From: Spongiactinospora sp. TRM90649
GTDB lineage: Bacteria > Actinomycetota > Actinomycetes > Streptosporangiales > Streptosporangiaceae
Reading direction: 5' to 3'
NCBI RefSeq assembly: GCF_029382225.1
Contig: NZ_JARLTC010000027.1
Coordinates: 118,666-182,665, forward strand
Length of the DNA: 64,000 bases
Each line of letters begins with the position of its first letter. Position 1 is the first letter of the stretch. This document shows, piece after piece, positions 58,615-64,000 of the stretch. A program made the translations under genes and the position numbers. The notes beneath the pieces are model-generated. The model was not told the origin of the DNA and searched no databases. It saw nothing but the letters and a program-made list of their open reading frames with translations.

Positions 58615-59865
58615 ATGATACGCCTGTGGCGCGGTCCTCTCCCGCGTACCGGCGAACCAGATGCAAAAATAGATAAACCCCGAAAATCAGCACGTCACCT
58701 GCGGACCGGAGGGCGGTCGCCGACCCGTATGACCAGAATCCCGAGGCTGGACACGGCCCAGCGGATCTTCAGTTATGCCGCTGACACCGTGGCCGGATTC
58801 TTCGGCCTGCTGCTCGGCCTGCAGAAACTCACGCTCATGGCGCTCAGCGCGGGCACCGAACCCGGCATCGACATCTCCCTGCGCTGGCGTTCCGTGGCCG
58901 CCGGGATCTGCCTCATCGGCGTCTACGTCTGCTTCTGGCGTCTCCACCGCGCCGCGTTCCGTCAGGTGCCCCGCCCGACCGTCGGACTCGTGGTGTCCGC
59001 CGTGCTGGCCGTACTGGCCGTGCTGTTCAACCCGATGGGCGGGGAACTGGCCACGATCCTCTGGTTCATGGGCGCGGTCCTGCACCTGCGGGTGCGGGTC
59101 GCCCTGGTGGCCGGCCTGGTGGCGGCGGTGGGACCGCTGTTCTGGCTGCCCATCGTCTACGGCGCCCCTCCCACCGCGACCTACTGGGTCCTGAACATCG
59201 CGATCATGATCGGCTGGACGGGCGTGCTGGGCGGGCTGATGCTCGCGCTGCGCTGGCTCTGGCTCGTGACCAGGGAGTTCCACGCCGGGCAGGAGGCCAG
59301 GGCCACGCTCGCCGTCTCGGAGGAACGGCTGCGCTTCGCCCGCGACCTGCACGACCTGCTCGGGCACAGCCTCTCGGTGATCAGCCTGAAGAGCGAGCTG
59401 TCCGCCAAACTCGCCATGAAGGATCCGCCCAAGGCGGCGGCGGAGATGCAGGAGGTGCGCCGGCTCGCCCGCGAGTCGCTCAAGGAGGTGCGCGCCGCCG
59501 TCCGCGGCTACCGGACCATCGACCTGGACGCGGAGCTGTCCAGCATGCGGGCCGTGCTGGAGGCGGCGGGGATCCAGTGCACAGTGGACACCAAGACCGA
59601 GCACCTGGCCGTCGAGCAGCGCGCGCTGCTGGCCTGGGCCGTCCGCGAGGGGGTCACCAACATCCTCAAGCACAGTACGGCCACGCGCTGCTCCATCAGC
59701 ATCCGCGACGGCGTGCTGGAGATCCGCAACAACGGCGTGGACGGCACCGCCGACACCACCGGCAGCGGCCTGCACGGGCTCTCCGAGCGGATCGCCGTCA
59801 AGGGCGGCTCGCTGTCCGCCCACACCACGGAATCCGGCGAGTTCCTGCTCAGGGCGGCGATGTGA
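58615..59865 (+). CDS. NarL-type sensor histidine kinase
   Basis: A 416-residue membrane kinase. N-terminal hydrophobic segments (VAGFFGLLLGLQKLTLMALS; LVVSAVLAVLAVLFNPMGG; NIAIMIGWTGVLGGLMLALR) precede the HisKA_3 box EERLRFARDLHDLLGHSLSV with phospho-His, then an HATPase_c domain (WAVREGVTNILKHSTATRC; GLHGLSERIAVKGGSLSAHT). ATG 58615 has AGAAGGG close upstream; ATG 58729 is an alternative that removes a basic 38-residue leader. It overlaps the LuxR-type regulator by 4 bp. Confidence 0.87.
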   Translation: MIRLWRGPLPRTGEPDAKIDKPRKSARHLRTGGRSPTRMTRIPRLDTAQRIFSYAADTVAGFFGLLLGLQKLTLMALSAGTEPGIDISLRWRSVAAGICLIGVYVCFWRLHRAAFRQVPRPTVGLVVSAVLAVLAVLFNPMGGELATILWFMGAVLHLRVRVALVAGLVAAVGPLFWLPIVYGAPPTATYWVLNIAIMIGWTGVLGGLMLALRWLWLVTREFHAGQEARATLAVSEERLRFARDLHDLLGHSLSVISLKSELSAKLAMKDPPKAAAEMQEVRRLARESLKEVRAAVRGYRTIDLDAELSSMRAVLEAAGIQCTVDTKTEHLAVEQRALLAWAVREGVTNILKHSTATRCSISIRDGVLEIRNNGVDGTADTTGSGLHGLSERIAVKGGSLSAHTTESGEFLLRAAM

Positions 59866-60473
59866 GCGAGTCCGAGACCATCAAGATCCTCCTCGCCGAC
59901 GACGAGCACCTGATCCGGGGCGCGCTGGCCGCGCTGCTCGGCCTGGAGGACGGCCTCGAAGTCGTGGCCGAGGTCGGCCGGGGCGACGAGGTCGCCCCGG
60001 CGGTCGAACGGCACCGGCCCGACGTCGTGGTGCTTGACATCGAGATGCCCGGCATGGACGGGCTGACCGCCGCCGAGGCGATCCGCGGCAAGTGCGCCAT
60101 CGTCATCCTGACCAGCCTCGGCCGTCCCGGCTACCTGCGCCGCGCGATGTCCGGCGGCGTCAGCGGCTTCCTGGGCAAGGACGCCTCGGCCGAGGAACTG
60201 GCCACCGCCATCCGCAAGGTCCACGCGGGCGGCCGGTACCTCGACGCGGAACTGGCCGCGGCGGCGATGGCCGCCGGCGACAGCCCGCTGACCTCCCGCG
60301 AGCGCGACGCCCTGCGGATGGCCGACCGGGGCGCCGACGTCGGCCGGATCGCCCTGGAACTGCACCTGACCGAGGGCACCGTGCGCAACTACCTGTCCAG
60401 CGCCATGGCCAAGCTCAACGCGAAGAACCGGCTGGAGGCGATCCGCACCGCGCAGCGGATGGGCTGGCTCTGA
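59862..60473 (+). CDS. NarL/LuxR-type response regulator
   Basis: A 203-residue regulator. Receiver about 1-125 with DD pocket ILLADDEHLIRGAL, acceptor Asp in VVVLDIEMPGMDG, and GFLGKDASAEEL (Lys). The LuxR helix-turn-helix is LTSRERDALRMADRGADVGR then IALELHLTEGTVRNYLSSAM. GTG 59862 overlaps the kinase stop (GTGA), so the pair is coupled. The ABC-2 exporter genes converging from the other side may be its target, as for many such systems. Confidence 0.92.
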   Translation: MSESETIKILLADDEHLIRGALAALLGLEDGLEVVAEVGRGDEVAPAVERHRPDVVVLDIEMPGMDGLTAAEAIRGKCAIVILTSLGRPGYLRRAMSGGVSGFLGKDASAEELATAIRKVHAGGRYLDAELAAAAMAAGDSPLTSRERDALRMADRGADVGRIALELHLTEGTVRNYLSSAMAKLNAKNRLEAIRTAQRMGWL

Positions 60474-60491
60474 CACCGGTTCTCCACCCCG

Positions 60492-61265
60492 TCACGCGTC
60501 CCGGCGGACGAGCGCCGCCGCCGCTCCGGCGAGCAGCACCACGGTCCAGACCACGAGGATCACCATCGCGCCCGTCGCCGAACGCGCCCACAGCCCGTCG
60601 TCGGGGTGCATCAGGTTCGTGACGGCGGCGCCCGGGAAGAACGGGTAGATGTTGTCGCGCGCCCACGCGGGCAGCAACATCGCCACGACCCCGGGCAGGT
60701 AGATCCCGCCGATCACGATCGTGATCGCCCCGGCCGAGCTGCGCACCAGCGTGCCGACCGCCAGCGCGATCAGCGCGATCAGCGGCAGCAGGACGGCGGC
60801 GCGCAGCACCGCCCACAACGCGGTGGAATCGGCGAGCGAGGACTGCATGTCCAGGGACGCGAAGAACGCCTGGCCGACGAAGAACGACACGAACGACACG
60901 ATCACCCCGGCCACCAGCGCCACCAGGGCGACCACCAGGGCCTTGCCTGCGAGCAACCGGGGACGGCTGGGCACCGCCGCCAATGTGACGGTGATCTGCT
61001 TGGTGGAGTACTCGGACGTGATCACCAGCGCGCCGAACACGATCAGCGAGATGACCGCCACGTCGAGGCCGCTGAGCGAGATCGACACCGGGTCGAGCGT
61101 GGCCCGCTGCATGCGGGGCATCTGGTCCCAGGTGGCCACGATGGTCGCGGTCAGCAGCGTCCCCAGCGCGATCCCGCCGACCACCGCGACGATGACCGTC
61201 CAGTAGGTGGAGCGCACCGAACGCGCCTTGGTGACCTCCGAGCCGAACACACTGATCGCGCTCAT
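60492..61265 (-). CDS. ABC-2-type exporter permease
   Basis: A 257-residue membrane protein with about six helices: TYWTVIVAVVGGIALGTLLT, ISLIVFGALVITSEY, LVVALVALVAGVIVSFVSFF, AAVLLPLIALIALAVGTLV, VVMLLPAW-type region (IYLPGVVAMLLPAWARDNIY) and VILVVWTVVLLAGAAAALV. The TSEYSTKQITVTLAAVPSRP loop is typical of ABC-2 permeases. Its ATG overlaps the ATPase gene stop by 4 bp. Substrate unknown; drug or peptide export is typical. Confidence 0.87.
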   Translation of the reverse strand: MSAISVFGSEVTKARSVRSTYWTVIVAVVGGIALGTLLTATIVATWDQMPRMQRATLDPVSISLSGLDVAVISLIVFGALVITSEYSTKQITVTLAAVPSRPRLLAGKALVVALVALVAGVIVSFVSFFVGQAFFASLDMQSSLADSTALWAVLRAAVLLPLIALIALAVGTLVRSSAGAITIVIGGIYLPGVVAMLLPAWARDNIYPFFPGAAVTNLMHPDDGLWARSATGAMVILVVWTVVLLAGAAAALVRRDA

Positions 61266-62203
61266 CTGCTGACCTCCCTGTTCTCTGCGGTGCGCGTGCC
61301 GTCCTGGCCCGCGCGGAACTCCACGTCCACCGCCGTCAGCTCCATGAACGCGGTCTCCAGCGAGGCGCGCATCGGAGCCAGCTCGTACACCGGCACCCCC
61401 GCCCGCGAGGCCACGCCGGCGATCCGCTCGATCTCCATGCCGGTCACCCGCAGTTCGTCGTCGCCCTCCGCGACCTGCGCCCCCTCGGCGACGAGCAGCT
61501 CGCGCAGACGGGCGAGCTCCGGCGTGCGGACGCGGGTGTAGCCCTGCGAGCTGTGCGCGATCAGGTCACCGGTCGTGGTGTCGGCGACCAGCTCACCGCG
61601 CCCGATCACGATCAGGTGGTCGGCCAGCCCCTCCATCTCGCTCATGATGTGGCTGGACAGCAGCACCGTGCGGCCCTCGGCGGCGAACCCTTTCAGCAGG
61701 GTGCGCACCCACCGGATCCCCTCCGGGTCCAGGCCGTTGATCGGCTCGTCGAACATCAGCACCCGAGGGTCGCCCAGCAGCGCCGCCGCGATGCCCAGCC
61801 GCTGGCTCATGCCCAGCGAGAAGCCCTTCACCCGCTTGCGCGCCACCGTGGCCAGGCCCGTCATCTCCAGGACCTGATCGATCCGCGTCCGCGAGATGCC
61901 ATTGCTCTGCGCGAGCGAGAGCAGGTGCGCGTACGCGGTGCGGCCCCCGTGGACGCCCCGCGCGTCGAGCATGGAGCCGACCTGCGTCAACGGCGCTCGG
62001 AGCCCCGCGTACGGCACCCCGTTCACGATCGCGGTGCCGCTCGTCGGGCGGTCGAGCCCGAGGATCAGCCGCATGGTGGTGGTCTTGCCCGCGCCGTTCG
62101 GCCCGAGAAATCCGGTGACCAACCCGGGGCGCACCTGGAAGGAGAGGCCGTTGACCGCCTTGGTCTTGCCGAAATGCTTGGTGAGGCCGGCTACCTCGAT
62201 CAT
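61262..62203 (-). CDS. ABC exporter ATPase
   Basis: A 313-residue ATPase. Walker A GPNGAGKTTTMRLIL, signature FSLGMSQRLGIAAALLGDP, Walker B VLMFDEPINGLDPEG, H-loop LLSSHIMSEMEGLADHL. The C-terminal extension (about 225-313) is the DUF4162-like region of ABC-2 ATPases. AGGAGG lies six bases before ATG 62203. It drives the co-translated permease. First gene of the pair. Confidence 0.92.
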   Translation of the reverse strand: MIEVAGLTKHFGKTKAVNGLSFQVRPGLVTGFLGPNGAGKTTTMRLILGLDRPTSGTAIVNGVPYAGLRAPLTQVGSMLDARGVHGGRTAYAHLLSLAQSNGISRTRIDQVLEMTGLATVARKRVKGFSLGMSQRLGIAAALLGDPRVLMFDEPINGLDPEGIRWVRTLLKGFAAEGRTVLLSSHIMSEMEGLADHLIVIGRGELVADTTTGDLIAHSSQGYTRVRTPELARLRELLVAEGAQVAEGDDELRVTGMEIERIAGVASRAGVPVYELAPMRASLETAFMELTAVDVEFRAGQDGTRTAENREVSR

Positions 62204-62387
62204 CCGAGACCTCCTGAAGTCCGTCCGGTCACATCACCAAGAATGGCCTGACGAGCTCCAGGAAAGGTAGTGCCGAAAATCACCTGCCTTTTATGACGAG
62301 AATCATTAGAAGCTCGATACATATCTCATGTGTGCCGGGTGACGTCGGCGACTACCTATTCACGGTATTTCCCATGAAGCTGATGAC

Positions 62388-63917
62388 ATGTCATTCCAAC
62401 CGCGTTCGAGCACCGTGCTGCACGTCGCGCTGCTCGCGCTGGCGATCGTCGCGGTACTGACCGGCTGCGGCGCGACGCCGCCCGCCGCCGCCCCCGAGAG
62501 CCCGTCGCCCGACGCCTCCAGCGCGCCCGACGAACGGCTCACGCCGTACTACGCGCAGCGCCCCGCCTGGAAGGACTGCGGCAAGGGCTTCCAGTGCTCG
62601 ACCGTGCAGGTTCCCCTCGACTACGCCGCCCCGGATGGCCGGCGCATCACCATCGCCGTCAACCGGATGCCCGCCCTGCCCGGTGGGCAGCGGATCGGCT
62701 CACTCGTGCTGAACCCCGGCGGACCCGGCGGCTCCGGCCTCGACGCCGCGCGCGCCACCGGCCCCCTGATGGACCGGCGGCTCCGCAAGAGCTTCGACGT
62801 GATCGGCTTCGACCCGCGCGGGGTCGGCGAGTCCACGCCGGTCCGGTGCCTTACCGCGGCCGACCACGAACGGCAGCGGAACATCTCCTTCGGGGACGAC
62901 GAGGCCGGCACGAAGGCCGCCTGGCGCACACTCTCCGGCCAGTGCGAACGCAATGCGGGCTGGCTGCTCCCCCACGTCGGCACCGACAACGTGGCGCGCG
63001 ACATGGACGTGCTGCGAGCCGTGCTCGGCGACCGCTCGCTCACCTACCTCGGCTGGTCCTACGGCACCGAGCTGGGATCTGCCTACGCCGACCTGTTCCC
63101 CGGCAAGGTCAGGGCCGCCGTCCTGGACAGCGCGGTTAACCCGTCGGCCGACCCGCTGGACCTCAGCGTCGCTCAGTTCAAGGGCTTCGAGCTCGCACTG
63201 CACTCCTTCATCGAGAACTGTTTCACCGCGAGCGACTGCCCGCTCCGATCGAGGACGGTCAAGCAGGCCGCGGCTGAGATCGCCGCGCTCGCCGAGCGCG
63301 CCGACGCCGAACCACTGGGCGGCTCGGTCCCCGGCGGCCAGGTCCTCGGCGGCGTCGCGGCCACGCTGTACTCCAAGAGCGCCTGGCCGATGCTGCGCAA
63401 GGCGCTCGCCCAGGCGATGGACAAGAAGCAGGGGACGCTGCTCGCCGAACTGGCCGACTCCCTGGAAGGGCGCAAGCCGGACGGCACGTGGAGCAACCAG
63501 ATGGAGGCGGGTCTCGCCGTACGCTGTGCCGACTGGCCGCGCACCACCCGGGTCCAGGCGTCCGCCGCCGCCGAGGGCGCCCTGCGGGACGCCCCCACCT
63601 TCGGGAAGACCATCGCCCTCACCTGGACCCGCTGCTTCTCCTGGCCGGTGCCGCCACCGAAGGCCCAACGGCCGGCCCCTCATGCCAAGGGCTCCGCGCC
63701 CATCCTGATCATCGGCACCCTGCGCGACCCGGCCACTCCGTACGCCTGGTCCGTCGCGTTGACCGGTCACCTGGAGAACGCCAGGCTGCTCACCTTCGAG
63801 GGAGACGGTCACGGGGTCTATCTGATGGCGGGGTCCAACTGTGCGGACGACGCGATCGACGACTATCTGACCGATCTCCGGCTGCCGCCGGAAGGGATGC
63901 GCTGTCCCGGCGTATGA
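62388..63917 (+). CDS. Secreted TAP-type alpha/beta hydrolase lipoprotein
   Basis: A 509-residue lipoprotein with lipobox LTGC (AIVAVLTGCGATPP). Alpha/beta hydrolase core: oxyanion loop GSLVLNPGGPGGSGLDAARA, FDVIGFDPRGVGESTPVRC, nucleophile Ser in LGWSYGTELGSAYADLFPGK, Asp in LIIGTLRDPATPYAWSVALT and His in FEGDGHGVYLMAGSNC. This is the tripeptidyl-aminopeptidase-related (TAP-like C-terminal) family found as secreted or surface exopeptidases in actinomycetes. Peptidase specificity unproven. Confidence 0.9.
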   Translation: MSFQPRSSTVLHVALLALAIVAVLTGCGATPPAAAPESPSPDASSAPDERLTPYYAQRPAWKDCGKGFQCSTVQVPLDYAAPDGRRITIAVNRMPALPGGQRIGSLVLNPGGPGGSGLDAARATGPLMDRRLRKSFDVIGFDPRGVGESTPVRCLTAADHERQRNISFGDDEAGTKAAWRTLSGQCERNAGWLLPHVGTDNVARDMDVLRAVLGDRSLTYLGWSYGTELGSAYADLFPGKVRAAVLDSAVNPSADPLDLSVAQFKGFELALHSFIENCFTASDCPLRSRTVKQAAAEIAALAERADAEPLGGSVPGGQVLGGVAATLYSKSAWPMLRKALAQAMDKKQGTLLAELADSLEGRKPDGTWSNQMEAGLAVRCADWPRTTRVQASAAAEGALRDAPTFGKTIALTWTRCFSWPVPPPKAQRPAPHAKGSAPILIIGTLRDPATPYAWSVALTGHLENARLLTFEGDGHGVYLMAGSNCADDAIDDYLTDLRLPPEGMRCPGV

Positions 63918-63929
63918 GAGCACCAAAAA

Positions 63930-63973
63930 AAGGGAGGGGCTCCCAGCGCCGAAGCGCGGGAACCCCTCCCCTT
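63930..63973 (-). terminator. Hairpin with U-tract, right edge
   Basis: GGGAGGGGCTCCC pairs with GGGAACCCCTCCC. On the minus strand it is followed by seven Ts, so it reads as a terminator for a minus-strand gene beyond the window. It may also stop the plus-strand hydrolase gene, which ends 13 bp before it. Confidence 0.8.
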
Positions 63974-64000
63974 CATATTCAAAGATCGTGCGGCGGCGAC

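Noticed and set aside
62290..62330. Fur/Zur-like ATGACGAGAATCATTAG before the secreted hydrolase
   Set aside because: Only partial symmetry; it does not meet the streptomycete Zur or DmdR/IdeR consensus, and neighbouring genes have no metal link.

Overview
The window is a high-GC actinobacterial chromosome segment. It most resembles Streptosporangiales (Streptosporangium/Nonomuraea-like); this rests on gene content and order, not on a database match. Supporting signs are a WhiB regulator beside a PdtaS-type kinase, a SigR/RsrA redox switch, nickel superoxide dismutase with its maturation peptidase, a Scr1/DUF397-type regulator cluster, frequent GTG/TTG starts, many 4-bp stop/start overlaps and several genes that look leaderless.

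Layout. 1-2.5 kb: the C-terminal end of a polymorphic toxin (HINT plus deaminase-like tip) with a probable immunity gene in locally lower-GC DNA, then a mostly gene-free stretch. 2.2-4.4 kb: DUF397 / HATPase / XRE cluster with a recent tandem duplication. 4.3-6.2 kb: small membrane protein, VOC protein, DUF2293 protein. 6.2-13.7 kb: the most distinctive locus, a secreted SSI-type protease inhibitor divergent from four tandem secreted chymotrypsin-fold paralogues. Each paralogue is followed by its own hairpin; three share a large insert built on a four-times-repeated motif, and the last has Asp in place of the catalytic Ser. 13.7-16.5 kb: an NsdA-like TPR regulator and a decayed IS200/IS605-type tnpB. 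16.5-21.9 kb: malic enzyme, a polar amino-acid ABC transporter, a CGNR zinc-finger protein and sodX/sodN.

22-30 kb: RsbW-like kinase plus SigB/SigF-type sigma factor, small membrane and SRPBCC proteins with an ArsR-like regulator, M29 aminopeptidase, lipid kinase, whiB1-like gene and pdtaS-like kinase. 30-34.5 kb: bioF, a GntR regulator, bioD and a ThDP enzyme. 34.5-38.8 kb: PASTA Ser/Thr kinase, thioesterase, and a biotin carrier/biotin carboxylase pair. 38.8-39.5 kb is gene-free. 39.5-43.4 kb: two coupled HD-GYP-family membrane proteins, a 34-codon small ORF and a sugar epimerase. 43.4-51 kb: rsrA-sigR with a SigR-type promoter, methyltransferase, DksA/TraR zinc finger, SRAP protein, Uma2 protein, aroA-rsgA and hisN. 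This order recalls the mycobacterial whiB1-pdtaS to sigH-aroA-rsgA neighbourhood.

50.7-64 kb: fructosamine-kinase-like protein and LMW phosphatase, the pstSCAB phosphate transporter followed by an OmpR-type regulator whose receiver lacks the phospho-acceptor Asp, a membrane-anchored solute-binding/VWA fusion, a NarL-type two-component pair convergent with an ABC-2 exporter, and a secreted TAP-type alpha/beta hydrolase. Nothing recognisable as rRNA, tRNA or CRISPR was seen.
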